Assembly: GCA_023442845.1 (NCBI GenBank)
Contig: JAEZXC010000079.1
Location: 1 to 6,140, forward strand
From: Actinomycetes bacterium
GTDB taxonomy: Bacteria; Actinomycetota; Actinomycetes; Actinomycetales; Demequinaceae
DNA length: 6,140 nucleotides
Reading direction: 5' to 3'
Below, one piece after another: positions 1 to 6,131 of this stretch. The translations under genes and the position numbers were made by a program. Every line of letters begins with the position of its first letter. The stretch's first letter is position 1. The notes under the pieces were generated by a model that had not been told where the DNA came from, made no database searches, and saw only the letters and a list, made by a program, of their open reading frames with translations.

Positions 1-1
1 C

Positions 2-856
2 GACGCGACGGAGGTGCTCCCCGCAGTTCCTGAGTCAACGCCCGCCGCTGCTAGCGCGCCGATTGCCCCGCCGCCGTTCGTCGAGCCGGTCACAACCGGA
101 CAGACTGCTGTTGCCGCCCCTCCGGCCTACGTCCCGACGACGGGCGCCAATTACGCGGCGCCGGCGAGCGCGCCGAGTAAGGGTGCTCCGTGGTGGCTCA
201 CCATTGTGTTGGCGGTCGTCATGCTGGGCGTCGGAACTGGTGCGGGTTACCTACTCGGCTCAATGGGTGCCGATGAGGATGACAAGAAGGCCGAGCCCGC
301 CGTCACGAGCGCCGCGCCAACACCAACCGAGAATCCGGATGACGGCGACGGTGACGGTGACGATGAGCGCGAGGAGCCGACCGAAAAGCCGAAGAACACG
401 GGCCCGTTCCCGATGACGGAGTCATGGGTCTACGACACGTCCTACTACGGCGAAGACGGCACGGTGTGGGAGGGCCAGTTCGACGGCATCGCCGAGGTCC
501 CGCTGCACGAATATGAGGACCAAGAGGGCCGCTGCTTCGTAATCCTTGGCTCAATGAGCCCCACGAGGATTTTTGAGGACCAGGTCGCGACGTCGAGCTC
601 GGACATTCCTTATATCGAGGTGCTCGCCGACGGTCAGATCATCGAAGAGTACGGATGGTGTGACGTCGAGGCTGTTGAAGCCGCCGGCTACAAATCGATT
701 TACGAGGCCCAGGTCACCGTTGGCACCGAGTTCAAGTTCTACCACGAGGTGTTCTTGCCAGCATCGGTGACGGGAGACATCGAAATGGTGATGCTTGGTC
801 GCTACACCGACGCCGGTGAGATCACGTACACGCCGTCGTTCATCACGCTGCCGTAA
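2..856 (+). CDS. Single-pass membrane protein with acidic stalk and unrecognised extracellular domain, 5' truncated
   Basis: I do not recognise the family. The reading frame is open to the left edge, with a first complete codon at base 2, so the true start probably lies upstream. The GTG at 14 has no properly spaced Shine-Dalgarno: the GGAGG there overlaps the GTG itself. Visible parts in order are a Pro/Ala/Thr-rich, presumably cytoplasmic segment (bases 2-185), one hydrophobic helix starting at PWWLTIVLAVVMLG (about 188-259), an acidic low-complexity stalk with a GDGDGDDE run (about 265-400), and a roughly 145-residue C-terminal domain likely outside the cell. That domain has only two cysteines (codons at 533 and 659), which could form one disulfide. 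It is rich in acidic and aromatic residues, as expected of a secreted beta-type domain. No catalytic motif is visible. The gene ends just before a hairpin terminator and converges on acs. The topology call is firm; the function is unknown. Confidence 0.8.
   Translation, partial: DATEVLPAVPESTPAAASAPIAPPPFVEPVTTGQTAVAAPPAYVPTTGANYAAPASAPSKGAPWWLTIVLAVVMLGVGTGAGYLLGSMGADEDDKKAEPAVTSAAPTPTENPDDGDGDGDDEREEPTEKPKNTGPFPMTESWVYDTSYYGEDGTVWEGQFDGIAEVPLHEYEDQEGRCFVILGSMSPTRIFEDQVATSSSDIPYIEVLADGQIIEEYGWCDVEAVEAAGYKSIYEAQVTVGTEFKFYHEVFLPASVTGDIEMVMLGRYTDAGEITYTPSFITLP
341..364 (+). repeat. Four tandem 6-base units encoding Asp-Gly repeats
   Basis: Four consecutive units of the form GACGGY/GACGAT encode DGDGDGDD in the stalk of the membrane protein. 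The short in-frame period makes this a candidate for slippage that changes stalk length without breaking the frame. It is a compositional feature of the linker rather than a mobile repeat. Confidence 0.6.
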
Positions 857-865
857 GTACACACG

Positions 866-902
866 ACGAAGGGGCGCGGTCACGCAGACCGCGCCCCTTC
901 GT
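866..902. terminator. Bidirectional hairpin terminator between convergent genes
   Basis: A perfect 16-bp inverted repeat (866-881 with 887-902) encloses a 5-base loop, ACGCA. The stem is very GC-rich, with a GGGGCGCGGTC core. The outer GTAC at 857-860 and at 903-906 could extend pairing past a bulge. It lies 9 bases after the stop codon of the left gene and 17 bases beyond the stop of acs on the opposite strand, so it can serve both. There is no real T-tract on either side, as is common for actinobacterial terminators. Confidence 0.88.
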
Positions 903-919
903 GTACCTTCGGCCGCTAG

Positions 920-2938
920 CTAGTCGGCGCGGCCCGCGGCCAGCCCCTCCTTGATGGCGTCCATCACCGATGAGTCAGCGAGAGTTGTCACATCACCAAT
1001 GGGCCGGTTCTCTGCCACATCACGAAGCAGCCGTCGCATGATCTTGCCGGAGCGCGTCTTCGGCACTTCCGACACGACGAGGATGTCGCGGGGCTTCGCG
1101 AGCGCACCGATGTGCTTGCTCACGTGACCACGCAGCGCCGCCGCCACCTCGGCGCCGTCCTGAGGAACAGCGTCGGCGTCATTGCGAACGATGACAAAGG
1201 CGACAACCGCTTGGCCCGTGATGGCGTCGCTCGCGCCGACGACGGCAGCTTCGGCGACCCAGGGGTGTGACACGAGAGTGTGCTCGATCTCGGTGGTGGA
1301 AAGGCGGTGGCCCGACACGTTCATGACGTCGTCCACGCGGCCCATGAGCCACACGTCGCCGTCGTCGTCAGTCTTGGCGCCGTCGCCCGCGAAGTACATG
1401 CCGGGAAAGCGGCTCCAGTACGTCGACTCGTAACGCTGGCGGTTCCCCCAAATGCCTCTCAGCATCGCGGGCCAAGGTTCGCGGATGACAAGGTATCCGC
1501 CTTTGCCGTGACCAACGGATGCGCCTTCGTCGTTCACCACGTCAACGACGACGCCGGGTAGGGCGGTCATGGCGGAGCCGGGCTTTGTGTCGGTGATGCC
1601 GGGCAGTGGCGAAATCATGATCATGCCGGTCTCCGTCTGCCACCACGTGTCGACAATGGGGCAGCGATCACCGCCGATAACCCGGCGGTACCACATCCAG
1701 GCCTCGGGGTTGATGGGTTCACCGACGGATCCGAGCAAGCGCAGCGACGACAGGTCGAATGTCGCGGGGATCGCCTCACCCCACTTCATGAACGTGCGGA
1801 TCGCAGTGGGCGCGGTGTAGAGAATCGTCACCTTGTACTTCTCAATGAGCTCCCACCAGCGGCCTTCGTGAGGGGTGTTGGGCGTGCCCTCGTACAGCAC
1901 CTGTGTCGCGCCGTTGATGCGGGGCCCATAGACGACATACGAGTGCCCGGTCACCCAACCGATGTCGGCGGTGCACCAGTACACGTCCGTCTCGGGCTTG
2001 AGATCGAAGACGAGTCGATGGGTGTGCGCGACGCCCGCGAGGTAGCCGCCTGTTGTGTGGAACAGGCCTTTGGGGGTGCCGGTGGTGCCGGAGGTGTACA
2101 GGATGTAGAGAGGGTGCTCGGCCTCAACCCACTCGGGCTCGTGCTCGGCGGGTTGCGGGTCGACGACGTCGTGCCACCACAGGTCGCGGCCTTCCGTCCA
2201 GGCGGTGTCTTGGCCTGTGCGGCGCACCACGAGCACATGCTCAACGGTCGCGGCCGGCGTCGGGTGCTCCTCGCTTGGCGCGAGTGCCTCGTCAACGAGG
2301 GGTTTGAGAGCGAGGTGGGTGCCGCGCCGGTTGCCGCCGTCGGCAGTAATGACGAGTTTGGCCTCGGCGTCGTCAATGCGCTGGCGCAGGCTGTCCGCGC
2401 TGAAGCCGCCAAATACAACAGAGTGAATCGCGCCGACGCGGGCGCACGCGAGCATGGCCACCACGGCTTCCGGGATTTGTGGCAGATAGATCGCGACGCG
2501 GTCGCCCTTGCCGACGCCGAGGCTTCCGAGTGCGCGGGCGGCCTTTTGCACCCGCTCGAGAAGGTTCGCGTATGTGATCGTCGCGGTGTCGCCTGGTTCG
2601 CCTTCAAAGTGGAAGGCGACGCGGTCGCCGCGACCTTCCCGGACGTGCCGGTCGACGGCGTTGTCGCATGCGTTGAGGGTGCCGTCGGCAAACCAGCGAG
2701 CGACGGGAGCATCGGACCAGTCAAGGGTCTGTGTGAACGGTTTCTTCCATGCAAGGCGATGCGCGGCGTCGCGCCAATACGGGAGCCGGTCGGCTTGGGC
2801 TAGCTCGTATTCGGTGGACGTCGCGTTCGCATGTGCGGCAAAGTCCGCGGCGGGCGCAAAGCGTCGAGTCTCGCGATGGAGGTTCTCGATGGTGTGGCGG
2901 GTACGCGACAACGTGGGGACATGGGCGTCGTTGACCAT
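920..2938 (-). CDS. acs: Acetate--CoA ligase (AMP-forming), acetyl-CoA synthetase
   Basis: A cytoplasmic enzyme that converts acetate, ATP and CoA to acetyl-CoA, AMP and PPi through an acetyl-adenylate. At 672 residues it is full length for Acs (usually about 640-660) with a slightly long N-terminus. Visible motifs are the phosphate loop YTSGTTGTPKG (281-291), GWVTGHSY (327-334), LGSVGEPI (402-409) and DTWWQTETG (430-438). The acetate-pocket residues known from Salmonella Acs (Val310, Thr311, Val386, Trp414) match V329, T330, V405 and W433 at the same spacing. The pocket Trp favours acetate over longer acids. D519, R534 and R545 match the nucleotide and hinge residues. The C-terminal SGK motif holds K632, the lysine that protein acetylation inactivates in this family. 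ATG 2936-2938 is chosen because it starts the normal Acs N-terminus and sits 6 bases after a TAGGCT -10 box. No Shine-Dalgarno is present, so translation is probably leaderless. The gene is divergent from the acyltransferase and convergent with the left gene. Confidence 0.97.
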   Translation of the reverse strand: MVNDAHVPTLSRTRHTIENLHRETRRFAPAADFAAHANATSTEYELAQADRLPYWRDAAHRLAWKKPFTQTLDWSDAPVARWFADGTLNACDNAVDRHVREGRGDRVAFHFEGEPGDTATITYANLLERVQKAARALGSLGVGKGDRVAIYLPQIPEAVVAMLACARVGAIHSVVFGGFSADSLRQRIDDAEAKLVITADGGNRRGTHLALKPLVDEALAPSEEHPTPAATVEHVLVVRRTGQDTAWTEGRDLWWHDVVDPQPAEHEPEWVEAEHPLYILYTSGTTGTPKGLFHTTGGYLAGVAHTHRLVFDLKPETDVYWCTADIGWVTGHSYVVYGPRINGATQVLYEGTPNTPHEGRWWELIEKYKVTILYTAPTAIRTFMKWGEAIPATFDLSSLRLLGSVGEPINPEAWMWYRRVIGGDRCPIVDTWWQTETGMIMISPLPGITDTKPGSAMTALPGVVVDVVNDEGASVGHGKGGYLVIREPWPAMLRGIWGNRQRYESTYWSRFPGMYFAGDGAKTDDDGDVWLMGRVDDVMNVSGHRLSTTEIEHTLVSHPWVAEAAVVGASDAITGQAVVAFVIVRNDADAVPQDGAEVAAALRGHVSKHIGALAKPRDILVVSEVPKTRSGKIMRRLLRDVAENRPIGDVTTLADSSVMDAIKEGLAAGRAD

Positions 2939-2944
2939 GGGGTC

Positions 2945-2973
2945 AGCCTAAGACTTTGGTCCCAGGTCGTAAA
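2945..2973 (-). promoter_or_regulatory. Predicted leaderless promoter of acs
   Basis: Read on the minus strand, TTTACG (2968-2973) resembles a -35 box. It is followed by a 17-base spacer and a TAGGCT -10 box (2945-2950) that fits TANNNT. The ATG begins 6 bases after the -10 box, exactly where transcription should start, so the mRNA would have no 5' leader. No Shine-Dalgarno precedes the ATG, which fits. The prediction rests on motif and spacing only. Confidence 0.6.
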
Positions 2974-3003
2974 CCGCGGGCCCTTTAGCGCGCTGATGTG
3001 CGC

Positions 3004-3019
3004 GGCGCGATGGCGCGAT
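3004..3019. repeat. 8-bp perfect tandem repeat in the divergent promoter region
   Basis: GGCGCGAT occurs twice with no gap (3004-3011 and 3012-3019). It lies between the two divergent promoters, about 54-69 bases upstream of the predicted acyltransferase start point and 66-81 bases upstream of the acs start. An imperfect dyad (GCGCGC-TGAT-GTGCGC, 2988-3003) lies immediately to its left. It could be an operator, but GC-rich sequence produces such repeats by chance. Confidence 0.4.
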
Positions 3020-3059
3020 TTTCGGCGGCCCGCAGCGATGAGGTGGGCGGCCCCTGCGC

Positions 3060-3065
3060 TAGCCT
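3060..3065 (+). promoter_or_regulatory. Predicted -10 box of a leaderless promoter for the acyltransferase
   Basis: TAGCCT fits the actinobacterial TANNNT -10 consensus and ends 7 bases before ATG 3073, placing the transcription start at or next to the start codon. No recognisable -35 box lies 16-19 bases upstream, so the promoter may be weak or need an activator. It mirrors the TAGGCT box of acs. Confidence 0.5.
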
Positions 3066-3072
3066 CGCGCGC

Positions 3073-4305
3073 ATGGCGTCCACCACGGAGACCGACCCGC
3101 AACCAGGCATCGCGCAGCATCCGAGCCGCATTTCCGGCGCCGATGGCATGCGCGCGCTCGCGGCGCTCGGCGTCGTGTTCTCTCACTTGTTTCAGCGGCT
3201 CGGCATGGAGGGCAACCCGGGCTGGCTCGACTTTGTCCAGGGCGCGATGATGAAGGGCGCGTACGGGGTCTCGATCTTCTTCGTGCTCTCCGGCATGCTG
3301 CTCAGCCTGCCGTTTTGGAAGGCGTACCTCTCGGACGCCCCGCGCCCCCGCATCGGGCACTACGTGCGCCGCCGCTTTGCTCGCATCGCGCCGGGGTATT
3401 GGGCGAGCCTGCTCGTGAGTTTCGCGGTGGGCTTTCTCATTTTCGAGAAGATCCAGGCGCCCTGGTGGCGGCTCCTGTCAGGCGCGACATTCACGTCCGG
3501 CTTCCACTACGTGACGTGGTTCCCCACCGAGAGCAATGGGCCGCTGTGGTCGATCTCCCTCGAAGTCTTCAGTTACGTCCTCATGCCGCTCGCGATGATC
3601 GCGATGTTCGCGCTTGGGAAGCGCGGCTTCAGGTTCTCCATATGGTTCTGGGTGGTGGTGTTCGCCCTCATTGCCGCGCTCAACCACGCCGTCATCACGG
3701 TGTTCCAGACCGAAACCGGCGGCAAGGGCTGGCAGTACGGCGTGGTGGGCGGGGCCAAGGAATGGATGCCGTACTACAACCCGGTCGGCTTCTTTGGACA
3801 CTTTGCGATCGGGATCATCACGGCAGCAGTCATCGTGTGGTGGCAACGACGCGGCGGCCGACGCCGGTGGAGGTTCGACGTTCTCGCGGCGGTCGGCTTC
3901 CTCGGGCTCGCGGCGCTCGTCACTCTCACTGCCTCGCCCAAGGAGCCTCGGTATATGGAGAACCCGTTCCAAGGCCAGCCGTTCCTGTTCCCCGTGTTGG
4001 CCGCCTTCGCCGGTCTCGCGCTTGTCGGCATGGCGTACTCGCGCGCGATCGGCCGGTTGCTCGACAACCGCTTCTTCCGCTACACCGCGACTGTGTCGTT
4101 CGGGCTCTACATCTGGCACTACCTGCTACTTCACTTGATGGAGTACCTCACCGGCGGCGAGTTCGTCTACGGAGGAGTGGAGAATCCCGTGCGGTTCGCG
4201 TGGATCTCCGGCACTGTGCTCGTGCTGGCGTACGCGGTGGCGACCGTCAGCTGGACCTTCCTTGAACGGCCCGTGCTTCGGTCGCGGTGGGCAAACAAGG
4301 CGTAA
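3073..4305 (+). CDS. Integral-membrane acyltransferase, OafA/AT3 family
   Basis: A 410-residue acyltransferase-3 protein. Members move acetyl or other acyl groups onto extracellular or cell-wall sugars, lipids or secondary metabolites; the acceptor here cannot be told from sequence. Family marks in order are DGMRALAALGVVFSH (24-38) with the likely catalytic H38, GVSIFFVLSGMLL (65-77), the basic RRRFARIAPGYW (99-110), WSISLEVFSY (159-168), FGLYIWHYLL (343-352) and a closing SWTFLERPV (393-401). About ten hydrophobic segments are visible (near 27, 63, 106, 166, 189, 239, 269, 304, 340 and 374). No C-terminal SGNH domain is fused, so it is the stand-alone form. The frame is open back to GTG 2998, but those 25 extra residues are unlike AT3 N-termini. 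ATG 3073 follows a TAGCCT -10 box by 7 bases, so it is preferred. The gene is divergent from acs and convergent with the sigma operon, 29 bases from its last gene. Confidence 0.92.
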   Translation: MASTTETDPQPGIAQHPSRISGADGMRALAALGVVFSHLFQRLGMEGNPGWLDFVQGAMMKGAYGVSIFFVLSGMLLSLPFWKAYLSDAPRPRIGHYVRRRFARIAPGYWASLLVSFAVGFLIFEKIQAPWWRLLSGATFTSGFHYVTWFPTESNGPLWSISLEVFSYVLMPLAMIAMFALGKRGFRFSIWFWVVVFALIAALNHAVITVFQTETGGKGWQYGVVGGAKEWMPYYNPVGFFGHFAIGIITAAVIVWWQRRGGRRRWRFDVLAAVGFLGLAALVTLTASPKEPRYMENPFQGQPFLFPVLAAFAGLALVGMAYSRAIGRLLDNRFFRYTATVSFGLYIWHYLLLHLMEYLTGGEFVYGGVENPVRFAWISGTVLVLAYAVATVSWTFLERPVLRSRWANKA

Positions 4306-4334
4306 GGACGCGTTCGCCATCGACCGCCGGGGCG

Positions 4335-5543
4335 CTACTGAGCCTCGATGACCGACACCGTTCTGCCGTCGGGATCGACCTGCACGATGACGAGGCCGTC
4401 GCACCCTTCGACATTGCCGTCATAACGGATGGTGCCGTCGTCGCCCACCACGGGTCCGGAAAACTCCTGCTCGCGTTTCTCCTGCCACTCTTGCTGGATC
4501 TCGCATTCGATGCGCGTGGTGAACTCGTGGTTGGCGTCGGCGTCCTCGTCGACACCCGGGTCGGTCGCTGCAACGCCCGCCGGTGCCTCAATGGTGAGCC
4601 GCAAGGGCGCCGATACGAGCTGGACGTTGAGGTCGCCCGCGTAGAGCTCAGGGGCGTACGTGAGTCGCGCGGTCGCATTGTCGAGGTCGAGCTCCACTTG
4701 CGGCGCGAGTTCAGGCTGGCATTGGAGCACCCGCGCTCCGCTCGTCGGGTAGCGGGCCTCCCGGTCGCACGCCTCCGAACCAGGAACCCACGCCTCGGCA
4801 TTGTCGGGCTCAAGCACCGCTCCCTGTTCCGCAAGGAGCTGACGGGCGAGGAGTTCGTCGGTAATTCCCACTTGCGAAATGACGTAGAGCTCGTAATCTC
4901 CTGCCTTCAGCGCGTCCCCTTCACACGTCCACACTGTCGTATCGGCACCTCCGTGCACCGTTACGTAGTCCACCCACTCGGCGCCGCGATCAAGGCGCTC
5001 AAAGCGGGGCTGCGGGTCGGGCGCCACAAGTGCGACGACCGTTCCTTCGGACACGATGACCGCGTAGCCAGTGTCGACAAAGGCGGGCGGCCGTGGCTCG
5101 CCGTCGTACGTGACCGCAGCACGCACCTGCGCATAGCCGCCGTCCACATCGAGCGGACCTTCGCGAAGCCACGTTGTCTCAAGTGTGAAGCCGCTGTCAC
5201 TGGCCGCGCCGTCAACGTCGGCGATCGACACCCCACACGCAGCGTCGGGCCCGAGGCCAGAAAGCGTGGGGAAGGGGGAGAGGTTGGCGAGGTCAATGAC
5301 CACGTCGCCGGTGGCGTCGGCCGGAGCGTCGGCGGGCGACGTGAGCCCGTTGTCGCCTTGCGCAGCAACAAAGAAGCCGCTCGAGACCGCGATAGCCGAC
5401 GTCGTTCCCGTCGCGAGTGTGTGGCGCCTGCGGACGGTGCGGATGCGGCGCAGAGTCTCTGGACGTGCGCCCGGATCGTCGACGGCATAGCGGAGCGCCC
5501 GCTCATCAATTGAAGCCGCGAACAATTCGTGAAGCGTGGGCAT
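4335..5543 (-). CDS. Sigma-factor-linked membrane-anchored protein, putative non-canonical anti-sigma
   Basis: The family is not recognised. The 402-residue protein has a short N-terminus (1-41) ending in the basic stretch LRRIRTVRRRH, a modest hydrophobic helix (about 43-62, with TSAIAVSSGFFVAAQ), then about 340 residues predicted outside. The outside part has six cysteines (103, 207, 259, 275, 347, 381), an even number suited to three disulfides, and an acidic Asp/Glu/Ala/Pro linker near 320-340. The helix could instead be an uncleaved signal anchor. No HxxxCxxC zinc anti-sigma motif is present. ATG 5541-5543 follows the sigma stop by one base (TGA-G-ATG). A strong AGGAGG lies 8 bases upstream, inside the sigma gene, implying translational coupling. 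A membrane protein coupled to a SigE-family sigma suggests a sensor or anti-sigma that holds the sigma through its N-terminal tail. That role is inferred from position alone. It could also be a target of the regulon rather than its regulator. Confidence 0.82.
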   Translation of the reverse strand: MPTLHELFAASIDERALRYAVDDPGARPETLRRIRTVRRRHTLATGTTSAIAVSSGFFVAAQGDNGLTSPADAPADATGDVVIDLANLSPFPTLSGLGPDAACGVSIADVDGAASDSGFTLETTWLREGPLDVDGGYAQVRAAVTYDGEPRPPAFVDTGYAVIVSEGTVVALVAPDPQPRFERLDRGAEWVDYVTVHGGADTTVWTCEGDALKAGDYELYVISQVGITDELLARQLLAEQGAVLEPDNAEAWVPGSEACDREARYPTSGARVLQCQPELAPQVELDLDNATARLTYAPELYAGDLNVQLVSAPLRLTIEAPAGVAATDPGVDEDADANHEFTTRIECEIQQEWQEKREQEFSGPVVGDDGTIRYDGNVEGCDGLVIVQVDPDGRTVSVIEAQ

Positions 5544-5544
5544 C

Positions 5545-6087
5545 TCAGTACCCTCCTCTTCTGCCCGAAACGGGTTCGACCCACATGGTTTGTTTGTCCT
5601 CTTCCGCGCCGAGTGTGGCTCTCAGTAACTCGGAAGCGTCGTGCAAATATCGTTTGACGGAGCCGCTCGCAATGCCGAGCGTGTCCGCCACCTGTTGCAC
5701 CGTGTAGTCGTCGTAGTAGCGCAACACCACGCACGCGCGCATGCGTGGCGGCAGGGTCAGCAGAGCTCCCGTGACCGCGTCACGCTCATCAATCTCGACG
5801 GACTTCGCGGGCTCCGTCGAACCCGACGTGAGGCGTGTCTGAGTTCGCCGGAACAGCGCGTCGCGCCGTTTGTCATCGATGAAGATCGTGGCGATGGCGC
5901 GGCGCACGTAGTACTCGGCGTGCTGCAACGAGTGAATGCGTCGCGGCGCAGAGAAGGTCCGTATGAGCGCTTCTTGAACGAGATCCTCTGCGGTTGCCCG
6001 CTGGCCTGTTAGTGCGACGCCATAAGCAAGGAGCGCCGGGTAGCGCGTCGAGGCGAGCTCGTCATAGAACCCTTGCCACCGCGCCAC
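5545..6087 (-). CDS. SigE-family RNA polymerase sigma factor (ECF-like)
   Basis: A 180-residue alternative sigma factor that would direct RNA polymerase to a small set of promoters, probably for an envelope or stress response. The sigma-2 domain spans about 7-75, with AEDLVQEALIRTF (33-45) for core binding and a basic YYVRRAIATIFIDDKRR helix (59-75) for the -10 element. A charged linker covers 76-103. Sigma-4 (about 104-160) carries LPPRMRACVVLRYYDDYT followed by a helix-turn-helix, VQQVADTLGIASGSVKRYL (130-148), for the -35 element. Size and two-domain layout match the actinobacterial SigE family (about 170-180 residues). The GTG start is preceded by AGGAGG with a 4-base gap. The last residues, RRGGY, are partly fixed because their codons form the Shine-Dalgarno of the next gene. 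It is first in a two-gene operon with the 402-residue membrane protein. Which promoters it reads is not visible. Confidence 0.94.
   Translation of the reverse strand: MARWQGFYDELASTRYPALLAYGVALTGQRATAEDLVQEALIRTFSAPRRIHSLQHAEYYVRRAIATIFIDDKRRDALFRRTQTRLTSGSTEPAKSVEIDERDAVTGALLTLPPRMRACVVLRYYDDYTVQQVADTLGIASGSVKRYLHDASELLRATLGAEEDKQTMWVEPVSGRRGGY
5552..5557 (-). promoter_or_regulatory. Shine-Dalgarno of the membrane partner, inside the sigma gene
   Basis: AGGAGG lies within the last sigma codons, 8 bases before ATG 5541-5543, and the sigma stop TGA falls between the two. Ribosomes finishing the sigma factor are placed to restart on the partner, which keeps the two proteins in proportion. It also fixes the partner's start codon. 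Confidence 0.85.
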
Positions 6088-6091
6088 GGAC

Positions 6092-6097
6092 CCTCCT
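6092..6097 (-). promoter_or_regulatory. Shine-Dalgarno deciding the GTG start of the sigma factor
   Basis: AGGAGG sits 4 bases before the GTG at 6085-6087, inside a GAGGAGGG run. It supports this GTG as the start and contrasts with acs and the acyltransferase, which have no Shine-Dalgarno. Confidence 0.8.
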
Positions 6098-6125
6098 CAG
6101 GCACTTCGTCGTCGATCTGTCACCC

Positions 6126-6131
6126 AACCTA
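6126..6131 (-). promoter_or_regulatory. Possible -10 box of the sigma operon
   Basis: TAGGTT on the minus strand fits TANNNT. It would start transcription near 6119, leaving a leader of about 32 bases that contains the Shine-Dalgarno. The matching -35 would fall beyond the window edge, so this rests on one hexamer. Confidence 0.35.

Noticed and set aside
1951..2754. 267-codon minus-strand frame inside acs
   Set aside because: It is an out-of-frame shadow of acs, with Ser/Thr/Pro/Arg-biased sequence and no motifs.
1868..2803. 311-codon plus-strand open frame opposite acs
   Set aside because: It lies wholly antisense to a textbook acetyl-CoA synthetase and encodes a Gly/Val/Arg-rich sequence with no domain. 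Long antisense frames are expected in GC-rich genes.
2800..3360. 186-codon minus-strand frame spanning the acs start and the acyltransferase start
   Set aside because: It overlaps two well-supported genes and their promoters, and its protein is Arg/Ala/His-rich with no recognisable domain.
4306..4334. Possible terminator between the acyltransferase and the sigma operon
   Set aside because: No inverted repeat of useful length could be found in the 29 bases.
4287..5513. 408-codon plus-strand open frame opposite the sigma partner gene
   Set aside because: It overlaps the end of the acyltransferase, has no Shine-Dalgarno and encodes Arg/Val-rich sequence without a helix or motif. The minus-strand gene has a strong Shine-Dalgarno, a one-base junction to the sigma gene and a sensible membrane topology.
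4961..5734. 257-codon minus-strand frame overlapping the sigma/partner junction
   Set aside because: It is in a different frame from both genes, is Arg/Ser/Pro-rich and has no conserved motif.
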